From the NCBI RefSeq assembly GCF_900290235.1, contig NZ_OLMK01000068.1, positions 145,381-209,380 on the forward strand: a DNA stretch of 64,000 nt. The letters are read 5' to 3'. The translations under genes were made by a program, and so were the position numbers. The DNA comes from Streptomyces sp. MA5143a. Its GTDB lineage: Bacteria > Actinomycetota > Actinomycetes > Streptomycetales > Streptomycetaceae. Below, piece after piece: positions 41,521-50,162 of this stretch; position 1 is the first letter of the stretch; each line of letters begins with the position of its first letter. Under the pieces are notes generated by a model. The model saw only the letters and a program-made list of their open reading frames with translations. It was not told the origin of the DNA and searched no databases.

Positions 41521-41524
41521 GCGG

Positions 41525-41554
41525 CCGTCAGCCACCGTCAGCCGCCGTCAGCCA
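41525..41554 (+). repeat. Three tandem 10-bp units after the acyl-CoA dehydrogenase operon
   Basis: ccgtcagcca, ccgtcagccg and ccgtcagcca follow each other directly, starting 5 bp past the stop codon, with a partial complement (gacggacggc) close behind. The rest of 41521-41761 has no gene. Confidence 0.6.
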
Positions 41555-41708
41555 TCGACGGACGGCGCCACGGCAGCACGCGGCGGCGTGCGGCGGCGTG
41601 CGGAGAGCCCGTCCCACCTGGGGCGGCTTTTCCGCGCGCCCCGCGCGGACGGGGTGAACACACGACGGCGGTCCGGCCAACTCCTGTCCCGTACATGCTC
41701 TTCGCGCG

Positions 41709-41741
41709 GTACGGGACCCCATACTCGCTGGGGTCCCGTAC
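41709..41741. terminator. Strong hairpin before the phosphodiesterase-like gene
   Basis: gtacgggacccca (41709-41721) is the exact complement of tggggtcccgtac (41729-41741) with a 7-nt loop. It stands 20 bp before the ATG at 41762. It may terminate the upstream operon, about 190 bp on, or shape the leader of the downstream gene. Confidence 0.6.
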
Positions 41742-41761
41742 GCCACCAGGGGAGGCAGAGC

Positions 41762-42637
41762 ATGGCCCTCACCACCCGCCGCAGAGCCCTCACCACCCTC
41801 GGCGCCGCACTCGCCGGCCCGCTCGCCCTGCCCGCCGCCGAGGCCCTCGCGGCGCAGGAGCGCGGGCAGGGCCCCCGACCGCTGTGGCGGGCCCACGCGC
41901 ACAACGACTACGAGCACCCCCGCCCCCTCCTCGACGCCCTCGACCACCGCTTCGGCAGCGTCGAGGCCGACATCTTCCTCGTCGACGGCCAACTCCTCGT
42001 CGCCCACGACCCCGAGGACCTCGACCCGACCCGCACCCTGGAATCCCTCTACCTGGCGCCGCTCGCCGCCCGCGTCCGCGCCCACCACGGCTCCGTGTAC
42101 CGGGGACACCGCGGGCCGCTGCAACTCCTCGTCGACATCAAGACCGAGGGCGCCGCGACCTATCTCGAACTCCACCGGCAACTGCGGCGCCACCGGCCCC
42201 TGTTCACGACGTACGCCCACGGCCGGGTGCGCCCCGGACCGGTGACGGCCGTGATCTCCGGGGACCGGGCCGCCCGCGTCCCCATGGAGGCACAGACCGT
42301 GCGGCACGCCTTCTACGACGGGCGGCTCGCCGACCTGGTGAGCGCGACACCCGCGCCCGCCTCCCTCATCCCGCTGATCTCCGACAACTGGTCGCTGAAC
42401 TTCACCTGGCGCGGCGCCGGCCCGTTCCCGGACGCCGAGCGGGCCAAGCTGCGCGCCATCGTCTCCACGGCGCACGGGCGCGGACAGCGGGTCCGGTTCT
42501 GGGCCACGCCCGACGTCGCGGGTCCGGACCGGGACGCGGTCTGGGGTGAACTCCTCGTCGCGGGCGTGGACCACCTCAACACCGACGACCTCGCGGGCCT
42601 CGAAGCCTTCCTCGACGCCCACCGGTCACAGCCCTAG
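41762..42637 (+). CDS. Secreted PI-PLC/glycerophosphodiesterase-family protein
   Basis: A 291-residue exported protein with a GGAGG site ahead of ATG 41762. The N-terminus has twin arginines (TTRRRALTTLGAALAGP) and a hydrophobic stretch to about AEALAAQ, so Tat export is likely. The mature part starts with 'LWRAHAHNDYEHPRPLLDAL' and 'FGSVEADIFLVDGQLLVAHD', giving the His/Glu/Asp residues of TIM-barrel phosphodiesterases, then 'LQLLVDIKTEGAATYLEL' and a late 'RVRFWATPDVAGPDRDAVWG'. It would cleave phosphoglycerol or phosphoinositol esters outside the cell, perhaps for phosphate. Confidence 0.78.
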   Translation: MALTTRRRALTTLGAALAGPLALPAAEALAAQERGQGPRPLWRAHAHNDYEHPRPLLDALDHRFGSVEADIFLVDGQLLVAHDPEDLDPTRTLESLYLAPLAARVRAHHGSVYRGHRGPLQLLVDIKTEGAATYLELHRQLRRHRPLFTTYAHGRVRPGPVTAVISGDRAARVPMEAQTVRHAFYDGRLADLVSATPAPASLIPLISDNWSLNFTWRGAGPFPDAERAKLRAIVSTAHGRGQRVRFWATPDVAGPDRDAVWGELLVAGVDHLNTDDLAGLEAFLDAHRSQP

Positions 42638-42690
42638 CGACACCACACGTTCGGCGGACACGTCAGCCGCACGGACCAACCCTCCGCTAC

Positions 42691-42729
42691 GCCACACTTG
42701 CGGCCGAATGCCGCGAAGTGGGCGTGGCG
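42691..42729 (+). promoter_or_regulatory. Imperfect hairpin just upstream of a small membrane gene
   Basis: gccac and cacttgcggc (42691-42704) pair with gccgc-g-aagtg and gtggc (42709-42729) with small bulges. The right arm ends in the ggagg ribosome site of the next gene (start 42743), so folding could limit its translation. Confidence 0.4.
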
Positions 42730-42742
42730 GAGGAGGTTGACG

Positions 42743-42937
42743 ATGGCCATTTCCATCTCTGTGGTGCTGTTGCTCCTGATCCTGGCGGTGGTCTTCATGC
42801 GCAACGGCGCGCTGAAGCTCTCGCACGCCGCCATCTGTGTGCTGCTCGGGTTCTCCATGGCGAGCACGAGCCTGGCGCCGACCATCCACAACGGCCTCAC
42901 GGCCACGGCGGACATCGTCAGCAGCCTCAAACCCTGA
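42743..42937 (+). CDS. 64-residue membrane protein
   Basis: Starts at ATG 42743 with ggaggagg 8-13 bp upstream. MAISISVVLLLLILAVVFMR is one membrane helix, and 'LSHAAICVLLGFSMASTSLA' is a second, amphipathic or membrane segment, ending in IVSSLKP. Both halves are well formed and the ribosome site is strong, so I take it as a real gene. Function is unknown; comparable two-helix proteins are frequent in Streptomyces. It is preceded by a hairpin that overlaps its ribosome site. Confidence 0.65.
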   Translation: MAISISVVLLLLILAVVFMRNGALKLSHAAICVLLGFSMASTSLAPTIHNGLTATADIVSSLKP

Positions 42938-42964
42938 GCCGGGTCCCCGCCCGCCGCTCCGCCG

Positions 42965-44194
42965 TCACGGCTTGGTGAACACCCCGATCCCGTTCGGCAC
43001 GGGGCGTTCCTCGCCCGCGCTGGGGTGGTTCCGTACGGTCACGGCGCTCTCGTCGGCGGCGCGGGCGACCAGGGTGGAGGAGCCGCCGCCGTCCAGGCTG
43101 AACGCGTCGTCCGAGCCCAGTCCCCGCATCACCTCCGCGACCTCGGTGACGGTGAGACCGGACCGGTGGGCGGGGGCGCCGTCCAGGGCGAGCAGCAGCA
43201 GCCGGTGGCCGTCCTCGGCGACACCGGCGGCCGTGCGCACCGCCGAGACCGTGTCGTCGAGGCCCGGCAGCGGTCGGCCGGACCGCAGGACCGGGTAGCC
43301 GCCGAGCGCGAAGGCGTAGGCGGTGCGGGCCGTCGCCGCCACCAGGCGGTGCCGTACCTGGACCGGGTCGCCGGGGGAGAGCTTGCGCAGCCACCGGGCG
43401 CCCGCCTCACGGCCGACGAGGACCGTGGCGCCGGGCGCGACGGCACCGCTGCCGGGCGCGGGCGCGACGGAGACCACCCGGCCGTCGGCGACCAGCACCT
43501 CGTGGACGTCGGCGCTGCACGGTGCCGCCCGGTCGGTGTCGGTGCCGCACACGGCTCGCTTCCGGGAGACGGTGCCCCAGTCGGAGGTGAACGCGCCGAC
43601 GGAGCCGACCGGCAGGGCGTACTGGTTGAGGCCGCCGAGCGGGAGGGCGCCCCCGGCGGTGGTGACGGAACCGTCGAGGGCGATGCTGTCGAGGCGGGCC
43701 ACGCCGTCGACCGTGACGCCGAGCACGTCCTTGGTGCCGGTGCCGGGCGGCGGGGCTGGGCCGAAGCGCTGGCCGTCCGGCACGGCGGCCTTGAGGGCGT
43801 GCCCGAGGGCGATCGCCGGGCCCACGGCGGCGCCCGTGGCGGTGACACCCGGATGCTGGACCTCGGTGATGTTGAAGAAGTCGCCGTTCACCCCCGCCAC
43901 GGCACCCGCGGCGGTCGCCATCCGGGACACCGTCTGCCGTGCGGCCACCGCCCCCGGGTACAGCAGGCCGACGCCCACCCGGCGATCGCGCAGATCGACG
44001 CTCAGCACATGGGCGTGCGCCACACCCTGCGCGCCCGTCACGTCGAACTCCCTGTACGCGACGCCCGGCGCGAGGTCGGCGGCCCGGGGCGCGCCGGTGG
44101 CCGGCGCCGCCCCCACGAGGGCGGCGCCGGTGAGCACACTCCATGCCGCGAGAACCGCCAGAACCGTCCTGAACCGTCCGCCACGACGTGTCAC
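42965..44194 (-). CDS. Exported phosphodiester glycosidase (NAGPA) domain protein
   Basis: A 409-residue secreted protein with a signal peptide (GTG start, RFRTVLAVLAAWSVLTGAAL to about ATGA). The NAGPA-type domain shows 'AGVNGDFFNITEVQHPGVTA', 'RLLLLALDGAPAHRSGLTVT' and 'GSDDAFSLDGGGSSTLVARA' near the C-terminus, the last being the strongest family mark (LDGGGSSt). Enzymes of this fold cleave phosphodiester-linked sugars in wall or exopolysaccharide. It is followed downstream only by a converging small gene. The precise substrate is unknown. Confidence 0.88.
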   Translation of the reverse strand: MTRRGGRFRTVLAVLAAWSVLTGAALVGAAPATGAPRAADLAPGVAYREFDVTGAQGVAHAHVLSVDLRDRRVGVGLLYPGAVAARQTVSRMATAAGAVAGVNGDFFNITEVQHPGVTATGAAVGPAIALGHALKAAVPDGQRFGPAPPPGTGTKDVLGVTVDGVARLDSIALDGSVTTAGGALPLGGLNQYALPVGSVGAFTSDWGTVSRKRAVCGTDTDRAAPCSADVHEVLVADGRVVSVAPAPGSGAVAPGATVLVGREAGARWLRKLSPGDPVQVRHRLVAATARTAYAFALGGYPVLRSGRPLPGLDDTVSAVRTAAGVAEDGHRLLLLALDGAPAHRSGLTVTEVAEVMRGLGSDDAFSLDGGGSSTLVARAADESAVTVRNHPSAGEERPVPNGIGVFTKP

Positions 44195-44251
44195 GGTGCC
44201 CCCTGATGTCTCGTCAACCGTCCCAGGACCCAGGGGAAGTGCACCAGACGA

Positions 44252-44626
44252 CTACCGGCCGGGCGGCGGCTCCGGGCCGACGACGCGGGAACGGATCAGG
44301 AAACGCACTCCTTCGGGTGCCTCCAGGGAGAAGCCGCTGCCCCGGCCGGGGACGACGTCGACGATGAGCCGGGTGTGGTTCCACACCTCGTACTGGCCGC
44401 GGGACATCCAGAAGCCCACCGCCTCGTCGACCCCGTCGACCTCCAGTTCCGCGAGGAGGACGTCCGAGTCCCCCGTACGGAACTCGCCGTCCGGGTAGCA
44501 CATGGGGGCGCTGCCGTCGCAGCAGCCGCCCGACTGGTGGAACATCAGCGGGCCGTGGGCCGCCCGCAGCCGCCGGAGCAGGTCGGCGGCCGCGGGGGTC
44601 AGCTCTACACGCGGGACCACATCCAT
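44252..44626 (-). CDS. DUF779 domain protein
   Basis: A 124-residue cytosolic protein from the ATG at 44626. The core 'LRAAHGPLMFHQSGGCCDGS' followed by APMCYPDGEF, then DVLLAELEVDGVDEAVGFWM and 'YEVWNHTRLIVDVVPGRGSG', is the DUF779 signature, with three conserved Cys that could bind a metal. In many actinomycetes this gene lies beside an aldehyde dehydrogenase and is thought to help detoxify aldehydes; no such gene is adjacent here. Function is unproven. Confidence 0.85.
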   Translation of the reverse strand: MDVVPRVELTPAAADLLRRLRAAHGPLMFHQSGGCCDGSAPMCYPDGEFRTGDSDVLLAELEVDGVDEAVGFWMSRGQYEVWNHTRLIVDVVPGRGSGFSLEAPEGVRFLIRSRVVGPEPPPGR

Positions 44627-44729
44627 GGCCGCAGTCAACGCCCTGTCAGGTTGCGAGGACGTTGCGGGCCGCCCCGTCACGGCTGTCACGTGCGGGCCGC
44701 GGGGCCCGGGGCTCCTCGGCCGGGGGGCG

Positions 44730-46034
44730 TCAGGCGCCGGGCGTCCAGCCGGCCAGCCAGTCCGCGATCTCCTGGTCGGCGGCCTGCGCGTCGGTCAGAT
44801 GCGGGCGGTCACCGCTCGCGCCACCCGCGCCGGGGCCCTTGTTCCTGTACTCGGCGAAGCGGTCGTCCTTCCAGGAGAAGCCGCTCATGTCGGTCCACGG
44901 GGTGGTCTTCACGGCGGCGCTGAGAGTGGTGTCGCGGACCGTCGTCTGCGGGTCGAGGGAGGCGTCGCCGCCCGCGTGCCAGGGGCGCCCGAGGTAGAAG
45001 CTCCGGTCGGAGACGTCGCCGTTGACGGTGGAGTTGGCGATGAGGATGCCCTTGCGGCCCGCGGCCGTGCTCGGGGCGGTGATGTAACCGGCCGAGGTGC
45101 CGTTCCAGCGCTTCTTGAGGGTGATGACCGACCGGTCGATGACGGCGGTGGCCCTGCCGAAGATGAAGTCGACGTTGCCGATGACGTAGGAGTTCGAGAC
45201 GTGGACACGGCCGAGCCTGTCCTTCGACGCCGTGTCGAGCAGCAGGGTGTCCTGGTCGCCGGTGACGATGACGCCGTCGAGGACGACCTTGTCGGCGGCG
45301 GTGCGCAGGGCTACCGCCTGGTGGCCGTCGAGGGACTGGTGGGCGGCCTCGTCGAAGTCGTTGGAGATCGTCAGGTTGCGGGCCTGGAAGTCGTCGGCCT
45401 CGACGGCGACGGTGGCACTGCCGCCGGTGCCGTAGGTGCCGCCGCCCGGCTTGGGCGTGCCGGACGCGTTGTTGTAGACGATCACCGTGTCCTTGCGGCT
45501 GGCCCCCGAGCCCTGGATGGTGACGTGCGGCTTGTTGGACGGGACCTTGACGAGCTCCCGGTAGGTGCCCGGCTTGACCGAGACGACCACCCGCGAGGGG
45601 TTGTTCGCGGGCACCGCGTCCACGGCCTTCTGCACGCTGGTGAACTGGCCGCTGCCGTCCTTGGCGACGGTCAGCGTGGTCACCGCGGCGGCCCTCGTCG
45701 CGGCCGTCGTGCCGATCGAACTCCCGTGCCCCGCAGCGGACTTGAGGAGGCCGGGCGCATCAGCGGCCTGGTCGAGGGTGTACGGGTAGTACGCCTTCGG
45801 GGCGAAGGCGGTGCCGCCGCTCTCGGGGCGGCCGGAGGCGCCCGAGAAGACGTTGCCGCGCGCGTAGTCGCCGTATGACGAGGCGATGTCGGTGCCGGAG
45901 ACGTCCTCCTCGCCGAACGCTCCGAGGACGGAGCCGTACGCCATGGTTCCGGCGGCGGTCAGGGCCAGGGGGAGGCCGGCCGTGAGCGCCTTCCTCCTCC
46001 TGCGGTGGCGGGCCTTGCTCCGGGTCTCAGTCAC
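44730..46034 (-). CDS. Secreted pectin methylesterase
   Basis: A 434-residue carbohydrate esterase family 8 protein. GTG 46034 is preferred because aaggga precedes it by 8 bp; ATG 46052 has no ribosome site. The N-terminus is strongly basic then hydrophobic (RHRRRRKALTAGLPLALTAA), a signal peptide. Catalytic motifs are GQFTSVQKAVDAVP, 'VTGDQDTLLLD' (Asp), 'GNVDFIFGRATAVIDR' (Asp nucleophile), 'GYITAPS' and 'SFYLGRPWH' (Arg). It removes methyl esters from plant pectin so that lyases can act, consistent with a soil saprophyte. It is divergent from an orphan sugar-binding lipoprotein. Confidence 0.93.
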   Translation of the reverse strand: MTETRSKARHRRRRKALTAGLPLALTAAGTMAYGSVLGAFGEEDVSGTDIASSYGDYARGNVFSGASGRPESGGTAFAPKAYYPYTLDQAADAPGLLKSAAGHGSSIGTTAATRAAAVTTLTVAKDGSGQFTSVQKAVDAVPANNPSRVVVSVKPGTYRELVKVPSNKPHVTIQGSGASRKDTVIVYNNASGTPKPGGGTYGTGGSATVAVEADDFQARNLTISNDFDEAAHQSLDGHQAVALRTAADKVVLDGVIVTGDQDTLLLDTASKDRLGRVHVSNSYVIGNVDFIFGRATAVIDRSVITLKKRWNGTSAGYITAPSTAAGRKGILIANSTVNGDVSDRSFYLGRPWHAGGDASLDPQTTVRDTTLSAAVKTTPWTDMSGFSWKDDRFAEYRNKGPGAGGASGDRPHLTDAQAADQEIADWLAGWTPGA

Positions 46035-46244
46035 GAGTCGCTTCCCTTCCATGCGGGGGATGGCCGGTCAGCCGAGCAGTCGCCGCCGCGGGGGAAGAGG
46101 TTGCCGCCCTTCCGGGCGGGTTCCGGCCATCCGGAGAAGGCCCGACAGGACGGGGGAGTTGGCCGGATCCGAGCGGAGCCGGATGTGCGGAATTCCCGTG
46201 GGTGACACGTGTGCGCCGGTCGCGTCCGACCTGTCACAGCAGTA

Positions 46245-46258
46245 CATCGATTTCGATG
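46245..46258. promoter_or_regulatory. CATCGA-TT-TCGATG palindrome in the pectinesterase/binding-protein region
   Basis: A perfect 6-bp-arm palindrome centred in the 363-bp divergent region (46035-46397) between pectinesterase and the substrate-binding lipoprotein. Size and symmetry fit a LacI- or GntR-type operator. No regulator gene is adjacent, and nothing else is recognised in this stretch. Confidence 0.4.
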
Positions 46259-46397
46259 GTCACTTGACTACCGGGCGTCACACGCGATTGGCTCCGCCCA
46301 GCGAAAGTCAGCCAGTCGCCGCACGTCAGCGCGGTATCGCCGTGTTTTCGCCTCCCCGACGTCCCGCCTTGGTCGCACAGCGAGGTGCCGCACCCTC

Positions 46398-47411
46398 ATG
46401 AACCCAGCCCCCGCCGCCCGCCGTTCCTCCCTCCTGTTCCGTGCCGCGGTCCTCGCCGCCGCCCTCTGTCTCACCGTCACCGGCTGCTCCGTCCTCACGG
46501 GCGCCGACTCCGACACGGGTGACGGAGCGTCGGGCGGGTCGGGCGGAGGCGGGATGAAGGTCGCCCTCATCGCCCACGGGGCGGAGGGGGACGTCTTCTG
46601 GGACCGGGTGCGCAAGGGCGCGGAGGCCGCGGCGGCCAAGGACGGCATCGACCTGACGTTCGTCAGCGACCCCGACGGGGCGGGCCAGGCGAAGCTGGTG
46701 CGGAACGCGATAGCCGACAAGGTCGACGGGATCGCGGTGACCCTCGCCAAACCCCGGGCCATGCGCGGCGCGGTCGCCGAGGCCCGCGCGGCCGGCATAC
46801 CCGTCGTCGCCCTCAACTCCGGTATCGACGCCTGGCGGGCACAGGGCCTGCTGGGCTTCTACGGCCAGGACGAGTCCGTCGCCGGACGGGCGCTCGGCAA
46901 GGAACTGGACGCCCGCGGCGCCCGGCACGCCGTCTGCGTCATCCACGAACGCGGCAACGTCGCTCTGGAGGCCCGCTGCGCCGGCGTCCGCAAGACCTTC
47001 GGCGGACAGACCGAGAACCTCTACGTCGACGGCGCCGACATGGGCCAGGTGACCGGTGTGATCGCCGCGAAGCTCCGTCAGGACCCCTCCATCGACGAGG
47101 TCGTCACCCTTGGCGCGCAGTACGCGCTCGCCGCCGTCGAGTCCGTCAAGGACGCGGGGGACCGGGCCGACGTCGCCACCTTCGACCTCAACGCGGACAT
47201 GGTGAAGGCCGTCAGGAGCGGCGCCGTGCAGTTCGCCGTGGACCAGCAGCCGTACCTCCAGGGCTACCTCGCGGTCGACGGGCTCTGGCTCTACCGCACC
47301 AACGGCAACATCAGCGGCGGCGGTGTGGAACCGGTGCTCACCGGCCCCGCGTTCGTGACCAAGAAGAACATCGCCGGGATCGAGAAGTTCGCCGCCAACG
47401 GCACCCGCTGA
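46398..47411 (+). CDS. Sugar-type ABC substrate-binding lipoprotein, orphan
   Basis: A 337-residue lipoprotein: basic start (NPAPAARRSSLLFRAAVLA), hydrophobic core and lipobox LTVTGCS. After a Gly/Ser-rich linker comes a periplasmic-binding-protein type I (Peripla_BP_4) domain: 'KVALIAHGAEGDVFWDRVRK', 'DKVDGIAVTLAKPRAMRGAV', 'ALNSGIDAWRAQGLLGFYGQ' and 'VQFAVDQQPYLQGYLAVDGL'. These bind sugars such as ribose or inositol. No ATPase or permease gene is on either side, so it must use a distant transporter or act in signalling. The upstream region has a palindromic operator candidate. Confidence 0.87.
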   Translation: MNPAPAARRSSLLFRAAVLAAALCLTVTGCSVLTGADSDTGDGASGGSGGGGMKVALIAHGAEGDVFWDRVRKGAEAAAAKDGIDLTFVSDPDGAGQAKLVRNAIADKVDGIAVTLAKPRAMRGAVAEARAAGIPVVALNSGIDAWRAQGLLGFYGQDESVAGRALGKELDARGARHAVCVIHERGNVALEARCAGVRKTFGGQTENLYVDGADMGQVTGVIAAKLRQDPSIDEVVTLGAQYALAAVESVKDAGDRADVATFDLNADMVKAVRSGAVQFAVDQQPYLQGYLAVDGLWLYRTNGNISGGGVEPVLTGPAFVTKKNIAGIEKFAANGTR

Positions 47412-47735
47412 CGCGATGCCGACGCCCCGCGTGGACACGACGCGAACGGTGCGCCCGCACACCGGGCGCACCGCCCTCACCCATCCGCCGCGACCATCGA
47501 ACGGAACTCTCCGTTCGGACACGGGTTCGCCACGGATCCCAACCATCCGGAACGGTCCGGTAACGGCGGCACCAAGCTTTGGACCTCCCCGGACGCACGC
47601 CTTCACTTGTGCGGATAACATCCTGCGCATCCCCTGTGCGCCGTACTGACGGGTGGCCACCCACCACCCACCACTCGCCGCCCCAACCCGCTCCCCAGCT
47701 ACCCTTCCGCTCCCCGCAACCGCCCAAGGACGACG
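47412..47735. other. 324-bp stretch before the conservon, with a terminator hairpin
   Basis: cggtgcgccc (47447-47456) pairs exactly with gggcgcaccg (47464-47473) across a 7-nt loop, 36 bp beyond the binding-protein stop, and is the likely terminator. The remainder up to 47735 has no supported gene and should hold the cvnA promoter, with aagga just before the ATG. Confidence 0.6.
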
Positions 47736-50114
47736 ATGCCCTCAAGGACCGGCGCCCGGCGCCGTCTCGGCTCCATACGTCTCTCGCTGATCCTGCTGGC
47801 TCTCATCCCCAGCGTCACGCTCACCGCGAGCTGGGCCATGACGACGACGCAGATGTTCTCCGAGGGGCTGCGGCTGCGGGCGCAGACGGGGCTGAGCAAG
47901 TCCACCGGCGCCATGGGCACCGAGGCCACCCTGGCCCTCCAGCGGGAGCGGGCCCTCTCCGCCGCCTACATGGCCGCCCCCGGCAGCTCCATGGCGGCCC
48001 TGGAGGAACAGCGCGGGAAGACGGACACGGCGGTCACCCGGCTCGCCGCGAAGGCGGACGCCATCGAGGACGCCCCCGACCGCATCGGCGAGCGGCTGTA
48101 CTCGGTGATGGCCGGCTCCGGCAGCCTGGAGTACTACCGGGGCCAGGTGGACAACCCCACCGACATCACCCCCGAGCAGATCCTGGACCAGTACACCGAG
48201 ATCATCGACGGCCAGATCCACGCCTTCCAGGAGCTGTCCCAGGTCGACGACGGCGATCTCACCTCCCAGGCCGGCCCGCTCGTCACCCTCGAACAGGCCG
48301 CGGAGCTGGTCTCCCAGGAGGACGCCCTCCTCACCCTGAACTGGCCCGCCGGGGAGCTCGACGACGCCTCCCGTCAGCGTTTCGCCCAGGTCGTCAACGC
48401 CCGGCGCTGGCTCGTCGACAACCAGCTCGTGCCCTCCCTCGAAGGGGAGGTGAAGAGCGAGGTCGAGCGCATCGTCCGGGACAAGGACTGGCAGAACCTC
48501 CAGGCGGTGGAGGACCAGGTCCTCTCGGCCCACGCCACCGGCACCGGCAAGAACCGCAGGACCGCGCTGCCCGACTCCCAGGACCGCTGGGACACCGCCA
48601 TGACCAGCCTCTCCGTCCAGTACGAGAAGCTGATCCGGGAACAGACCAGCGCCCTGCTGGACCGCAGTGGCGCGGAGGCCCGCGGACTGCTCATCAAGGC
48701 GGGCTCGCTCAGCGCCGCCGGGCTCGCCGCGCTGCTGCTGTGCGTCGTGATGTCGTGGCGCATCACCCGCTCCCTGTCGCTGCGGCTGCGGGGCCTGCGG
48801 TCCGCCACCCTGAGCCTCGCCCAGGAGCGGCTGCCCGACGTCGTCGCCCGCCTGGAACGCGGCGAGAAGGTCGACGTCGACACGGCGGCGGCCCCGCTGG
48901 ACTACGGCACCGACGAACTCGGCCAGGTCGCCAAGGCGTTCAACGCCGCCCAGCGCACCGCCGTGCACACCGCCGTCGAACTCGCCGACACCCGGCGCGG
49001 CTTCCAGCGCGTCATCCTGGGTATCGCCCGGCAGAGCCAGAACCTGGTCAACCTCCAGCTCACCAAACTCGACAAGCTGGAGCGCCAGCACCAGGACCCG
49101 GAGATCCTCAAGGGCCTGTACGAGCTGGACTCCACCGCGAGCCAGCTGCGCCGCTACGAGGAGAACCTCGTCATCATCAGCGGTGAGCGGCCCGGCCGTA
49201 CCTGGACCGAGCCGGTCGCGCTGATCGACATCCTGCGCAGCGCCGTCGGCGAGGTCGCCCAGTACCAGCGCGTCGAGGTGCACACCGAGGACGACGTGTG
49301 GATCGCCCCGCCGGCCGTGGCCGACGTCATCCACCTCCTCGCCGAGCTGATCGACAACGCCACCTCGTACTCGCCGGCCCCCAGCCCCGTGAGCGTGCGC
49401 GCCGCGATCGTGGCGAAGGGCCTGGCCCTGGAGGTCGAGGACCGCGGCCTCGGCATGTCCGAGGAGGACTACGAGGCGTTCAACGCCCAGCTGGCGGTGC
49501 CCCCGCAGTTCGACGTGGTGGCCCTCGCCGACGACCTCCGGCTCGGCATGTTCGTCATCGCCCGGCTCGCCACCCGGCACGGCATCGCCGTCACCCTGCG
49601 GGCCTCGCCGTACGGGGGCACCACCGCGATCGTGCTGATCCCGCACGACATCGTCGCCCACGAGGCCCCCGAACCCGAGACGGACGGCGCCGACGAGGAC
49701 GAGCCGCCCGCGCGGTCCTCCCTCGTGGCCCGGCGGGTCGCCGCCGTCGAGCCCGAACCCGTACGGGCCGAGCCCGAGCCGGAGGACCGGCCCGCCGCGT
49801 CCGTCCGGACCCCCGGGGCCCCCGCGAACGGCACCGGGAGCGCGGCCCGCACGTCGGCCCGGACGAACGGCGGCCGGATCCCGCTGCCCCGGCGGGTGCC
49901 GCAGACCAGCCTGGCGGCCGAGCTGAAGGAGGAGACGGCGCCCTGCCCCGACGGGGACGACGACTTCACGGCGGAGCGAGCCGCCTCCTCGCTCGCCGGT
50001 TTCCAGCGCGGAACACTTCAGGCACGTGACGACGAGGCGGAACCCGAGTACGAACCGGGGGAGGAATCCGCACCCGTCGACCCGAAAGACCGGATCCCCG
50101 CCTCCGGCACCTGA
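47736..50114 (+). CDS. cvnA: Conservon sensor-kinase-like protein CvnA
   Basis: A 792-residue membrane protein. Helix 1 is about 13-35, followed by an extracellular NIT-type domain (about 40-310, 'ERALSAAYMAAPGSSMAALE'), helix 2 (about 322-343), a HAMP-like linker and a histidine-kinase-type ATPase (about 500-650) with the N-box 'LLAELIDNATSYSPAPSPVS' and G-box 'EVEDRGLGMSEEDYEAFN'. The region that normally carries the phospho-His has 'RGFQRVILGIARQSQNLVNL' without a clear His. The C-terminal 150 residues are acidic, Pro-rich and probably disordered. In conservons it works with CvnB-D like a receptor with an attached G-protein complex. Confidence 0.92.
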   Translation: MPSRTGARRRLGSIRLSLILLALIPSVTLTASWAMTTTQMFSEGLRLRAQTGLSKSTGAMGTEATLALQRERALSAAYMAAPGSSMAALEEQRGKTDTAVTRLAAKADAIEDAPDRIGERLYSVMAGSGSLEYYRGQVDNPTDITPEQILDQYTEIIDGQIHAFQELSQVDDGDLTSQAGPLVTLEQAAELVSQEDALLTLNWPAGELDDASRQRFAQVVNARRWLVDNQLVPSLEGEVKSEVERIVRDKDWQNLQAVEDQVLSAHATGTGKNRRTALPDSQDRWDTAMTSLSVQYEKLIREQTSALLDRSGAEARGLLIKAGSLSAAGLAALLLCVVMSWRITRSLSLRLRGLRSATLSLAQERLPDVVARLERGEKVDVDTAAAPLDYGTDELGQVAKAFNAAQRTAVHTAVELADTRRGFQRVILGIARQSQNLVNLQLTKLDKLERQHQDPEILKGLYELDSTASQLRRYEENLVIISGERPGRTWTEPVALIDILRSAVGEVAQYQRVEVHTEDDVWIAPPAVADVIHLLAELIDNATSYSPAPSPVSVRAAIVAKGLALEVEDRGLGMSEEDYEAFNAQLAVPPQFDVVALADDLRLGMFVIARLATRHGIAVTLRASPYGGTTAIVLIPHDIVAHEAPEPETDGADEDEPPARSSLVARRVAAVEPEPVRAEPEPEDRPAASVRTPGAPANGTGSAARTSARTNGGRIPLPRRVPQTSLAAELKEETAPCPDGDDDFTAERAASSLAGFQRGTLQARDDEAEPEYEPGEESAPVDPKDRIPASGT

Positions 50115-50162
50115 CGTCCCCATCGCCTCCCCCGCCGCAGCCCGCTCATGAAGGACACACAG

